Counted from the first letter of the stretch, positions 1 to 6,856 are shown. The stretch is DNA of 13,610 nucleotides from Vulcanimicrobiia bacterium (GCA_025451135.1 JANWKW010000027.1:1-13610); one strand, 5' to 3'. Program-made: numbers and translations. Notes: generated by a model from the sequence alone, not told the origin.

Positions 1-1245
1 GACCACGATGCGGTCTTCGTCCGAGAGTTCTTCGACGCCGAGGATCGCGATGATGTCCTGGAGATCTTTGTAGCGCTGGAGCGTCTCTTGCACGCCGCGC
101 GCGACGTCGTAGTGTTCCTGACCGACGATCTGCGGATCGAGGATGCGCGAGGTCGAGGCGAGCGGATCGACGGCCGGGTAGATGCCCAGTTCCGAGATCG
201 GACGCGAGAGCGCCGTGGTCGCGTCGAGATGCGCGAACGTGACCGCGACGGCCGGATCGGTGTAGTCGTCGGCGGGCACGTAGACGGCCTGCACCGAGGT
301 GATCGAACCCTTGGTCGTGGAGGTGATGCGCTCTTCGAGCGAACCCATGTCGGTCGAGAGCGTCGGCTGATAGCCGACGGCCGACGGCATGCGGCCCATC
401 AGCGCGGAGACCTCGGAGCCGGCCTGCAGATAGCGGAAGATGTTGTCCATGAACAGCAGCACGTCCGCGCCTTCTTCGTCTCGGAAGTACTCGGCCATGG
501 TGACGCCGGTCTGGGCGATGCGGAAGCGGACTCCCGGCGGCTCGTCCATCTGGCCGAACACGAGCGTCGTCTGCGCGAGCACGCCCGACTCTTTCATCTC
601 TTGCCAGAGATCGTTGCCTTCGCGCGTGCGCTCGCCGACGCCGGTGAAGACCGAGAAGCCCTTATGCACGGCCGCGATGTTGCGGATCAGCTCTTGGATG
701 AGGACGGTCTTGCCGACGCCCGCGCCGCCGAACAGTCCGACCTTACCGCCGCGCGTGTAGGGCGCCATCAGGTCGATGACCTTGATGCCGGTCTCGAACA
801 GCTTCGGGGTCGGATCCTGGAACTTGAACTCCGGCGCCGGACGATGGATCGGCCACTGCGCCGTCGCCTTGACCGGCTCGTCCGAGTCGATCGCCTTGCC
901 GAGCACGTTGAAGATGCGTCCGAGCGTGCCCTGGCCGACCGGAACCGTGATCGGGCCGCCGGTCGAGCTGACCGGGGCGCCGCGCATCAGGCCATCGGTC
1001 GAGCCCATCGCGAGGCACCGGACCTGGTTGTTGCCCAGTTCGTCCTGCACTTCGAGCGTCAGATCGCGCGCGCGCATGGCCGTGCCGCCGAGCTCGATGC
1101 CGCCCTGCGACGCCGTGCTCTTGCCGGCCGCGTCGTCGTTGACCCGGACGGTCAGGGCGTCGTTGATCTTCGGACGGGTCACGGGCGTGAACTCGACGTC
1201 GACGACGGTGCCGAGGACCTGGACGATTTTACCGGTGGCAGCCAT
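1..1245 (-). CDS. atpD: F1 ATP synthase subunit beta, 3' end cut by window edge
   Basis: This is the catalytic subunit of F1, which makes or hydrolyses ATP at the alpha/beta interfaces on the cytoplasmic side of the membrane. The frame is open from the ATG at 1245 to the edge (415 codons); about 60-70 C-terminal residues are missing. Visible are the P-loop GGAGVGKT (residues 173-180), the catalytic Glu in GVGERTREGND (Glu205), the Walker B region ending MDNIFRYLQAGSEVSA, and the DELSEED-like loop EELSDEDR (405-412) just before the edge. The P-loop lies about 24 residues later than in E. coli because of extra sequence at about residues 36-61 in the N-terminal beta-barrel domain. It starts 18 nt after the atpG stop, with an AGGGG ribosome-binding site. 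It is the last operon gene visible; atpC would be expected next. Identification is certain. Confidence 0.98.
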   Translation of the reverse strand, partial: MAATGKIVQVLGTVVDVEFTPVTRPKINDALTVRVNDDAAGKSTASQGGIELGGTAMRARDLTLEVQDELGNNQVRCLAMGSTDGLMRGAPVSSTGGPITVPVGQGTLGRIFNVLGKAIDSDEPVKATAQWPIHRPAPEFKFQDPTPKLFETGIKVIDLMAPYTRGGKVGLFGGAGVGKTVLIQELIRNIAAVHKGFSVFTGVGERTREGNDLWQEMKESGVLAQTTLVFGQMDEPPGVRFRIAQTGVTMAEYFRDEEGADVLLFMDNIFRYLQAGSEVSALMGRMPSAVGYQPTLSTDMGSLEERITSTTKGSITSVQAVYVPADDYTDPAVAVTFAHLDATTALSRPISELGIYPAVDPLASTSRILDPQIVGQEHYDVARGVQETLQRYKDLQDIIAILGVEELSDEDRIVV

Positions 1246-1263
1246 TGTTTTGCGTTTCCCCTG

Positions 1264-2133
1264 TTATGAGCCGCTGAGCGCTTCGGCGCCCGCGACGATC
1301 TCGAGCAGTTCTTTGGTGATCGCGGCTTGACGCGCGTTGTTCATCTTGATGGTCAGTTCGTCGATCAGCTTGCCGGCGTTGTCCGTCGCGTTGTTCATCG
1401 CGATCAGCTGGGCGGCGAAGAAGGCGGCGTCGGTCTCGAGCATCGCGCTGTAGATGGTGAACTCGAGGTACTTGGGCAGCAGGCGCGAGAGCACGAACTC
1501 GGGCGACGGCGAGAACTCGACCGCGCCGGCCTTCTTCTCCACCGGAGCGTCGCCCACGAGCGCCGTCTGCTCGATCGGCACGAGCCGGCGCGTCTCGGGC
1601 TTCTGCGACATCATCGAGACGAGCTTGGGCGAGATCAGGACGATGTCGCCGATCTCTCCGGCCACGAACGCGTCGGTCACGGCGGCCGCGACCGCGCGGG
1701 CGGTATCGATCTTCGAGGGCGCGTTGAGCGCCCAGGTCGGGTGGTTCGCACGGTCCATCCGGCGGACGGTGTTGCGTCCCTTGTTGCCGACCGTGAAGAA
1801 CGACGCATCGGCGTGCGTCTTGACGTAGATCTCGGCCGCCCGGATCAGGTTGGCGTTGAACGCGCCGGCCAGGCCCTTATCGGCCGTCATCAGGATCACG
1901 CCCGAGGGCGCGCCGGCCTTGCCCGGTTTCATGAACGGGTGGTCGACCGAGGAGACCGCGCCCATCAGGTCGCGGAGCATCTGCGAGAGCGCGTCCGCGT
2001 ACGGACGGGCCTGCTTCTGCGCCATCTCCGCGCGACGGATCTTCGCCGCGGCGACTTGTTTCATCGCCTTGGTGATCTGCTGCGTGTTCTTCAGCGACTT
2101 GATCCGGTCGCGGAGATCTTTGACTGACGGCAT
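1264..2133 (-). CDS. atpG: F1 ATP synthase subunit gamma
   Basis: This is the central rotor shaft of F1, turning inside the alpha3beta3 hexamer and coupling c-ring rotation to catalysis. The protein is 289 residues, a normal length. The N-terminal helix carries the family signature (RDRIKSLKNTQQITKAMKQV, residues 8-27), a TADKGLAGAFN segment stands where most gammas have SDRGLCGAFN, and the C-terminal helix ends with the typical NARQAAITKELLEIVAGA. The start is the ATG at 2133, which shares one base with the atpA stop (TAATG); a 46-residue upstream extension of the same frame lies inside atpA and was discarded. The usual SEHAARM segment before the last helix is replaced by DAAFFAAQL, a modest divergence. 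There is no chloroplast-type regulatory cysteine insert. Confidence 0.97.
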   Translation of the reverse strand: MPSVKDLRDRIKSLKNTQQITKAMKQVAAAKIRRAEMAQKQARPYADALSQMLRDLMGAVSSVDHPFMKPGKAGAPSGVILMTADKGLAGAFNANLIRAAEIYVKTHADASFFTVGNKGRNTVRRMDRANHPTWALNAPSKIDTARAVAAAVTDAFVAGEIGDIVLISPKLVSMMSQKPETRRLVPIEQTALVGDAPVEKKAGAVEFSPSPEFVLSRLLPKYLEFTIYSAMLETDAAFFAAQLIAMNNATDNAGKLIDELTIKMNNARQAAITKELLEIVAGAEALSGS

Positions 2134-3632
2134 TAGAAGCTCTTGTTGAACTCCGCGAGCACCGCGTCGAGGGCTTTCTTGCTGTCGTCCGAGAGCTGGC
2201 CGCTCGAGGCGATCGCGGTCGCCACGCCGGCGTGCTTGGCGTGCAGATAGTCGACGAACGCCTTGGCCCACTGCTGGATCTTCGGGGTCGGGATGTCGAG
2301 CAGCGCGCCGCTGTTGGCGGCGTAGAGCACCGCGACTTGATCCTCGGTCGCCTGCGGCTGGTACTGCGGCTGCTTGAGCAGCTCGGTCAGCTTCTCGCCG
2401 CGCGCCAGCTGGGCTTGCGTGTTCTTGTCGAGGTCGCTCGAGAGCTTGGCGAAGGCCGCGAGGTCGCGGTACTGCGCGAGCTCGAGCTTGAGCTGACCGG
2501 CGACCGACTTCATGGCCTTGGTCTGCGCCGACGAGCCGACGCGCGAGACCGAGAGCCCGACGTCGACGGCCGGACGGATGCCTTGGAAGAACAGGTCCGG
2601 CGTCACGTAGATCTGGCCGTCGGTGATCGAGATCACGTTGGTCGGGATGTAGGCGGCGAAGTCGCCGGCCTGCGTCTCGATGATCGGCAGCGCGGTCATC
2701 GAACCGCCGCCGAGCGCGTCGGAGAGCTTGGCCGAGCGTTCCAGCAGGCGCGAGTGGAGGAAGAACACGTCGCCCGGGGAGGCTTCGCGGCCCGGCGGGC
2801 GGCGCAGAAGCAGCGACATCTCGCGGTACGATTGCGCGTGCTTGGTCAGGTCGTCGAACACGATCAGGACGTCCTTGCCCTGGTACATCAGCTCTTCGCC
2901 CATGGCGGCGCCGGCGAACGGCGCGAGCCAGCGCAGCGCGGCCGCTTCGGCGGGCGAGACGGTCACGATGGTGGTGTACTCCATCGCGCCCTTCTGCTCG
3001 AGCACTTGCGAGAGCGCGGCGATGGTCGAGTTCTTCTGGCCGATCGCGACGTAGATGCAGAAGACGTTGCGGCCCTTCTGGTTGATGATCGTGTCGATCG
3101 CGATCGCGGTCTTGCCGGTCGAGCGGTCGCCGATGATCAGTTCGCGCTGGCCCTTGCCGATCGGGATCAGGGCGTCGATCGCGCGGATGCCGGTCGGGAG
3201 CGACTGGGTGACGCTCTGACGCTCGACCACGTTCGGGGCCGTGTTCTCGATGGTGCGGTACTTCTTGGTGTCGATCGGGCCCTTGCCGTCGACCGGCGCG
3301 CCGAGCGCGTCGACGACGCGGCCGAGCAGCGCTTCGCCGACCGGGACGGACGCGATGCGGCCGGTACGGCGGACCTTGTCGCCTTCCTTGATGTCCTTAT
3401 CCGGACCCAGGATGACGACGCCGACGTTGTCCTCCTCGAGGTTGAGCGCGACGCCCTGCATGCCGTTCGGGAACTCGACGAGCTCCGACGAGCGGATGCC
3501 GCGCAGACCGTAGACGCGCGCCAGGTTGGCGCCGACTTCGATGACGGTGCCCACTTCGTCTTCGCGTACGTCGCTCTTGAACGACGCGATCTGCGCTTTG
3601 AGGAGTCCGGAAATTTCGTCAGCGTTGATCAT
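2133..3632 (-). CDS. atpA: F1 ATP synthase subunit alpha
   Basis: This is the non-catalytic nucleotide-binding subunit of the F1 hexamer, 499 residues and full length. Domains in order are the N-terminal beta-barrel (about 25-95), the nucleotide-binding core with P-loop GDRSTGKT (168-175) and Walker B DVLIVFDD (254-261), then the helical C-terminal domain. The arginine finger that reaches the catalytic site is Arg365 in SVSRVG, and the ITDGQI motif (337-342) is intact. Two usually fixed positions differ: the P-loop has Ser171 where nearly all alphas have Gln (GDRQTGKT), and Ser285 replaces the Phe or Tyr of GREA(F/Y)PGD. The start ATG at 3632 has an AGGAAA ribosome-binding site in the 13-nt gap after atpH. 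The frame is intact, so the substitutions look like lineage variation rather than decay. Confidence 0.98.
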   Translation of the reverse strand: MINADEISGLLKAQIASFKSDVREDEVGTVIEVGANLARVYGLRGIRSSELVEFPNGMQGVALNLEEDNVGVVILGPDKDIKEGDKVRRTGRIASVPVGEALLGRVVDALGAPVDGKGPIDTKKYRTIENTAPNVVERQSVTQSLPTGIRAIDALIPIGKGQRELIIGDRSTGKTAIAIDTIINQKGRNVFCIYVAIGQKNSTIAALSQVLEQKGAMEYTTIVTVSPAEAAALRWLAPFAGAAMGEELMYQGKDVLIVFDDLTKHAQSYREMSLLLRRPPGREASPGDVFFLHSRLLERSAKLSDALGGGSMTALPIIETQAGDFAAYIPTNVISITDGQIYVTPDLFFQGIRPAVDVGLSVSRVGSSAQTKAMKSVAGQLKLELAQYRDLAAFAKLSSDLDKNTQAQLARGEKLTELLKQPQYQPQATEDQVAVLYAANSGALLDIPTPKIQQWAKAFVDYLHAKHAGVATAIASSGQLSDDSKKALDAVLAEFNKSF

Positions 3633-3645
3633 ATGTTTCCTAGTA

Positions 3646-4188
3646 TCAGTTCTGCGCGAACAGTTCGCGCGAGAGTTCTTCCAAGCGTCCGGCGACGGAC
3701 CCGTCGATGCGGCGGTCGCCCATGGTGACGCGCACGCCGCCGATCAGCGACGCGTCGACCGATTGGGTCACGTCGAATTTCTTGCCGTAGGATGCTTCCA
3801 GCCCGGCGACCAGGGCGGCCAGCTCGGCCGCGCCGAGGGGCTTGGCCGAGACGACCGTCAGCGGCTCGGCGCCGCGGGCGGCGCGCTGCAGCGCCTCGTA
3901 CTGGACGACCAGTTCGCGCAGCAGCGGCTCGCGATGCTTGCGCACCAAGAGCAGCACGGTGTGGAGGGCGATCTCGTCGGCCTTGCCGTCGAGCGCCTTC
4001 GAGACGTTCTCTTCCTTGATATAGCGGTCGACGATCGGCGCGGTGAAGAACTCGCGCGCGTCCCCGTCGGCGTAGATCGCGTCGGAGATGGCGCGCAGGT
4101 CGGCGCCGGTGCGGTCGATCGTGCCGCGCTCCTGCGCGAGCGCGAAGACCGCGGTCGCGTAGCGGCGGGCCAGCTTCTCGTTCGCCAT
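3646..4188 (-). CDS. atpH: F1 ATP synthase subunit delta (OSCP family)
   Basis: This is the peripheral-stalk cap that joins the b-type stator subunits to the top of the alpha3beta3 hexamer. The protein is 180 residues, the usual length. It begins MANEKLARRYATAVFALA, matching the family's helical N-terminus, and ends with the conserved C-terminal part (VDASLIGGVRVTMGDRRIDGS, then an LEELSRELF tail). The ATG at 4188 was chosen because it begins this family signature. It lies one base after the atpF stop (TGA-T-ATG), while a 59-residue upstream extension of the same frame overlaps atpF and has no family similarity. It is followed 13 nt later by atpA. Nothing is missing or odd. Confidence 0.95.
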   Translation of the reverse strand: MANEKLARRYATAVFALAQERGTIDRTGADLRAISDAIYADGDAREFFTAPIVDRYIKEENVSKALDGKADEIALHTVLLLVRKHREPLLRELVVQYEALQRAARGAEPLTVVSAKPLGAAELAALVAGLEASYGKKFDVTQSVDASLIGGVRVTMGDRRIDGSVAGRLEELSRELFAQN

Positions 4189-4189
4189 A

Positions 4190-4678
4190 TCAGTTCGCGC
4201 CCTTCGGAATGGACGCCACGAAGTCGCCCACGAGCCGGGCGTTGAGGCCGGCATCGACGCGCGCGGTCGCGTCGGACTTGGCGAGGTCCAGCGCCTTCTC
4301 GAGCAGTTCGGTGCGCAGGCTCTCGCGAGCGGCCTCGCGCGCGCGCTCCAGCTCTCCGGCCGCATTGCGCAGGCCGCGTTCGCCGGCGGCGCGCGCTTCG
4401 GCCAGGGCCGCTTCGCGTTCGTGCTCGGCGAACTCGGCGGCGCGGGCGCGGATCGCCGCGGCGTCGCGGGCGGCGCCTTCGATCTCGGCGCGCAGCACGT
4501 CGAGGGAGGCCTTGGCCTCGTCGCGGTGACGCTCGGTCTCGGCCAACTGCTTGTTCGTGTTCGCCTGGGCCGCGAGCACGGCGGGCTGCGCGAACTTGAT
4601 CCACATCCACACGATGACGACGTAGAAGATGAGGGCGCAGGCGACGTTGCTCCAGATCGCGATCTGCTCGTAGTTCAC
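4190..4678 (-). CDS. atpF: F0 ATP synthase subunit b (second b-type subunit)
   Basis: This is a stator subunit: one membrane helix anchors it beside subunit a, and a long cytoplasmic helix reaches up to delta. The protein has 162 residues. One transmembrane segment lies at about residues 9-28 (ending VVIVWMWIKFAQP), followed by an uninterrupted Ala/Glu/Arg-rich helix (about 40-150) of coiled-coil character, as in the b family. Its GTG start overlaps the stop of the preceding b-type gene by four bases (GTGA), indicating translational coupling. It differs clearly from the preceding b-type protein, so the pair probably forms a b/b' heterodimer as in cyanobacteria and photosynthetic proteobacteria. 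Which is called b and which b' rests on gene order (b' before b) and is inferred. Confidence 0.92.
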   Translation of the reverse strand: MNYEQIAIWSNVACALIFYVVIVWMWIKFAQPAVLAAQANTNKQLAETERHRDEAKASLDVLRAEIEGAARDAAAIRARAAEFAEHEREAALAEARAAGERGLRNAAGELERAREAARESLRTELLEKALDLAKSDATARVDAGLNARLVGDFVASIPKGAN

Positions 4679-5106
4679 TTGGCGGCCCCCGGAACGGTCT
4701 TCTCGAGCATCAGGTCCGCCAGGCTCCGGACGGTCGCGTCCTGGCCCGCGCGGGCCGCATCGAGCTCCCCGGCCACGGTCTTCTGGGCTTCTTCCACCGT
4801 CCGCGACGCGCGGGCGGCGTAGTCGGCGGCCAGATCGGCGGTCGCGTTCGAAGTGTCGGCCCGGCCCTTGGCGATCGCCAGCTCCGCGTCGCGGCGCGCG
4901 GCGGCGCGCGCGTCTTCCGCCTGCCGGCGCAGCGCGTTGGCCTCGGCCTGGTACTTGTCGTAGTCGGCCGTCAGTCCGTTGATGTAGTCGCGCCGCTTCT
5001 TGAGCGCGGCGCTGACGGGACGCAGAAAGACCACCGACAAGATCGCGAAGAAGATCGCGAAATTGATCGTCTGGACGATCATGGTCCCATCGGGGAGGAG
5101 GAACAC
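4675..5106 (-). CDS. atpF: F0 ATP synthase subunit b' (first b-type subunit)
   Basis: This is a stator subunit of the membrane sector, 143 residues. A single transmembrane helix at about residues 9-30 (including TINFAIFFAILSVVFLRPV) is followed by a basic turn (KKRRDYINGL) and a long Ala/Glu-rich coiled-coil helix to the end. The N-terminal FLLPDGT followed by a membrane helix and an LRPV turn is typical of b-type subunits. The start is a GTG at 5106, with an AGGA ribosome-binding site nine bases upstream inside the atpE stop region; an ATG at codon 9 is a less likely alternative because it would leave almost nothing before the helix. It lies 13 nt after atpE and overlaps the next b gene by four bases. 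The presence of two consecutive b-type genes is the notable point. Confidence 0.92.
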   Translation of the reverse strand: MFLLPDGTMIVQTINFAIFFAILSVVFLRPVSAALKKRRDYINGLTADYDKYQAEANALRRQAEDARAAARRDAELAIAKGRADTSNATADLAADYAARASRTVEEAQKTVAGELDAARAGQDATVRSLADLMLEKTVPGAAK

Positions 5107-5119
5107 CTGGGTGCGTCCT

Positions 5120-5407
5120 CTACTTCGCGACGACCGAGAGGTGCGAGATCATGTCCGGCACCTTCACGACGACGAGCAGCAGGTAGAACGCGAGTCCCAG
5201 ACCGATGATCGGGAACGCTTCCAGCACGCCGATGCCCATGAACATGAACGTCAGGATGTTCGGACGCGCTTCGGGTTGACGGGCGATCGCCTCGACGGCC
5301 TTGCTGGCGACGATACCGTCGCCGATCGCAGAACCGAACGCGACGGCGGCGATGATGATGCCGAACGAGAGGAGGGTAAGGCCGGCGACCAACGCTTCAG
5401 AGCTCAC
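5120..5407 (-). CDS. atpE: F0 ATP synthase subunit c (rotor ring)
   Basis: This is the rotor-ring proteolipid that carries ions across the membrane, 95 residues, slightly longer than most because of a polar C-terminal tail (KVPDMISHLSVVAK). It forms a two-helix hairpin: helix 1 at about 8-40, the polar loop ARQPEARPN (42-50), and helix 2 at about 51-80. The essential carboxylate is Glu63 in GVLEAFPI, equivalent to E. coli Asp61. It is followed by Ala rather than Ser or Thr, and helix 1 lacks the Gln of sodium-type rings, so proton coupling is expected. Helix 1 contains an unusual Asp30 (AIGDG), as in mycobacterial c subunits. It uses a GTG start with an AAAGG ribosome-binding site six bases upstream; no ATG is available. 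It lies 18 nt after atpB. Confidence 0.97.
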   Translation of the reverse strand: MSSEALVAGLTLLSFGIIIAAVAFGSAIGDGIVASKAVEAIARQPEARPNILTFMFMGIGVLEAFPIIGLGLAFYLLLVVVKVPDMISHLSVVAK

Positions 5408-5413
5408 GATGTA

Positions 5414-5418
5414 CCTTT
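5414..5418 (-). promoter_or_regulatory. Ribosome-binding site supporting the GTG start of atpE
   Basis: AAAGG on the minus strand, within the 18-nt atpB-atpE gap, lies six bases before the GTG at 5407. It decides the start of subunit c, for which no ATG precedes helix 1. Confidence 0.6.
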
Positions 5419-5425
5419 CTAACGA

Positions 5426-6157
5426 CTAATGATCTTCCCCGATCGCCAACGATAGATACACGATGGCGAGCAGGGTGAATACGAACGCTTGGACCGTCCC
5501 GACGAACAGGTTGAAGAACTGGATCAGGAACGGCACGAACGTGACGGCGAGGGAGAGATTGAAGAACCCGATCGCGACCTTCGCCTGCACGATCGAAGCG
5601 ACGACGATGAACAGCAGTTCGCCGACGAAGATGTTGAAGAAGAGACGCGCCGCGAGCGTGACCGGGCGCACGAGCTCTTCGAGGATGTTGATCGGCGTCA
5701 GCCACCAGAACGGCTTGGTGACGTGCGCGAACTGCTTGATGCCGTTGTGCTTGACGCCGACGATCCAGCAGAGGACGAACACGATCAGCGCGAGCGGGAC
5801 GGTGGTGTTGACGTCGGCCGTGGGCGAGCCGCCGAACGGCAGGCCCAGCGCCTTGAACGGCACCATGCCGAACTGGTTCATCGCGAAGATGAAGATGAAG
5901 AGCGCGATGAAGAACGGGACGAAGGGCTCGCCCTTGCGGCCGAGCGGACCCTGGGCGAGGTCGGCGATGTAGTTGACGACGCCTTCCACGACGGTCTGGC
6001 GACGGGTCTGGTAGGCCGAGCGATAGCTGGCGCCGATGACGGCGAAGAACGCGAGCGTAAGCGCCATGACGAGCCACGTCGTCATGATCGTATCGGCGTG
6101 GACGGTGCCGACGATCGGCCACTGCCACGTGAGGTGTTCGCCGATCTGCTCGTGCAA
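5426..6157 (-). CDS. atpB: F0 ATP synthase subunit a
   Basis: This is the stationary ion channel of F0, working against the c ring. The protein is 243 residues with five or six membrane helices. The essential arginine is Arg171 in LAARLFFN; ADVNTTVPLAL (115-125) and the last-helix VQAFVFTLLAIVYL are the family's other conserved stretches. The Gly commonly found in RLFGN is Phe174 here. The frame offers only a TTG at 6157 as a start; it gives the expected N-terminus (HEQIGEHLTWQWP) and has GGAAG nine bases upstream, overlapping the atpI stop region. The next candidate, ATG at codon 25, would remove the conserved segment before helix 1. It lies six bases after atpI and 18 bases before atpE. Confidence 0.96.
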   Translation of the reverse strand: MHEQIGEHLTWQWPIVGTVHADTIMTTWLVMALTLAFFAVIGASYRSAYQTRRQTVVEGVVNYIADLAQGPLGRKGEPFVPFFIALFIFIFAMNQFGMVPFKALGLPFGGSPTADVNTTVPLALIVFVLCWIVGVKHNGIKQFAHVTKPFWWLTPINILEELVRPVTLAARLFFNIFVGELLFIVVASIVQAKVAIGFFNLSLAVTFVPFLIQFFNLFVGTVQAFVFTLLAIVYLSLAIGEDH

Positions 6158-6163
6158 GGAGTG

Positions 6164-6571
6164 TTACTTCCGTTTAGAGGCGTCGAACGCGCGCGTCACG
6201 CCGAGTGCGTAGATCGCGAGCGGGAGAAAGAATCCGGCGAAGTACGGACCCAATAACCACCAGGGTCCCCATATCGCCAGGGCCGCGGCAACTATACCGA
6301 AGAGCCCTATCCGCAGAAAACTACTTAAGACGAAGAGCCCGACGTTCCGGACCTCGACCAGCCGTTCGTTTCCGTACGTCCCCAGGAACAGGTTGGCGAT
6401 CCCGCCGACCGCGCCGACGCCGAGCGCCAGGGCGGAATGAGCGGACCAGATGACGAGCGCGAAAGCGACCGGAGTCGCGACCAGGATGGACCGAAGGGCG
6501 ACCGTCCGCTTGAACTCGCGATAGATCGCGAGGTCGGCGGCCGATTCGGCGAGCCCATAGGTACGCCCCAT
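6164..6571 (-). CDS. atpI: AtpI-family ATP synthase assembly protein
   Basis: This small membrane protein has 135 residues and about four membrane helices (roughly 26-43, 47-63, 76-97 and 103-125), after a polar N-terminus. It matches the length, topology and position (directly before atpB) of ATP synthase subunit I, which in other bacteria helps assemble the c ring and may affect magnesium supply. Sequence conservation in this family is low, so the call rests mainly on topology and synteny; the GAVGGIANLFLG segment is reminiscent of AtpI. The ATG at 6571 lies four bases after the atpZ stop. GAGGGA nine bases upstream could serve as the ribosome-binding site. The C-terminus is basic (DASKRK), on the presumed cytoplasmic side. 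Confidence 0.8.
   Translation of the reverse strand: MGRTYGLAESAADLAIYREFKRTVALRSILVATPVAFALVIWSAHSALALGVGAVGGIANLFLGTYGNERLVEVRNVGLFVLSSFLRIGLFGIVAAALAIWGPWWLLGPYFAGFFLPLAIYALGVTRAFDASKRK
6167..6171 (-). promoter_or_regulatory. Ribosome-binding site supporting the TTG start of atpB
   Basis: GGAAG on the minus strand lies nine bases before the TTG at 6157 and overlaps the last codons of atpI. It supports initiation at TTG for subunit a, where no in-frame ATG or GTG is available before the first membrane helix. Confidence 0.55.
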
Positions 6572-6575
6572 CCCC

Positions 6576-6758
6576 TTAATTCCCTCGCAGGATCAAGCGG
6601 AACGCCGCATAGCCGCCGAGCGCCAACCCGCCGAACAGTCCGCCCAAGACCCACAGCTGCTGCCCGGTCCGGCCGGCCAGCCAGATCCCCAGGAGAAGCC
6701 CGACCAGGACCGTCCCGGCAAAGGAGACTCCTGCTCCGATAATTGCACCTGCGTTCAC
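6576..6758 (-). CDS. atpZ: AtpZ-like small membrane protein of the ATP synthase operon
   Basis: This 60-residue protein has two membrane helices (about 4-29 and 33-56), rich in Gly, Ala and Leu, with a basic end (RLILRGN). The pattern Gly-rich helix, WLAGRTG turn, Gly-rich helix ending in Arg fits the AtpZ family, often encoded ahead of atpI and atpB. AtpZ has been linked to assembly or magnesium uptake together with AtpI; for this copy that role is inferred. The start is a GTG at 6758 with only a weak ribosome-binding site (GGCGG close to the start). As the first gene after a 98-bp gap, it would be first on any transcript starting there. The short length limits certainty, but size, topology and position agree. 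Confidence 0.7.
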   Translation of the reverse strand: MNAGAIIGAGVSFAGTVLVGLLLGIWLAGRTGQQLWVLGGLFGGLALGGYAAFRLILRGN

Positions 6759-6787
6759 GACCGCCGTTCATTCGCCGCGGCCCACCC

Positions 6788-6835
6788 CGGTCATCCCGAG
6801 CGTAGGGAGCGAAAGCGAACGGAGTCGAGGGACCG
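6788..6835. repeat. REP-like intergenic repeat with imperfect dyad symmetry
   Basis: The outer arms CGGTC (6788-6792) and GACCG (6831-6835) are inverted copies. Inside them lie a TCCCGAGCG block and an AGTCGAGGGA block that pair imperfectly. The wording resembles a type of dispersed intergenic element I know from many genomes (CATCCCGAGCG...AGTCGAGGGA); read in the minus strand it gives the tell-tale translation RSLSLPTLGMTG. No second copy was seen in this window. It occupies the gap between the lipoprotein gene and atpZ, where it could act as a transcript-stabilising or attenuating hairpin. Confidence 0.55.
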
Positions 6836-6856
6836 CCGGGGGCGACGGCGTTGTGG

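Noticed and set aside
1..1245. Possible broken atpD, since no closed frame covers it
   Set aside because: The beta frame is continuous from 1245 to base 1 with all motifs in register; it is only cut by the window edge.
88..1269. Long plus-strand open frame opposite atpD
   Set aside because: Arg/Asp/Glu-rich antisense translation typical of GC-rich coding DNA; it mirrors atpD codon structure and has no family features.
2232..3728. 498-codon plus-strand open frame opposite atpA
   Set aside because: Shadow of atpA; low-complexity charged composition, no ribosome-binding site, and the opposite strand encodes a clear alpha subunit.
5120..5407. Sodium-coupled c ring
   Set aside because: No Gln in helix 1 and no Ser or Thr after Glu63, so the sodium-ligand set is incomplete; proton coupling is more likely.
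6759..6856. Sigma-70 promoter for the atp operon
   Set aside because: No acceptable -35/-10 pair was found in this GC-rich gap; a promoter may exist but cannot be supported by eye.
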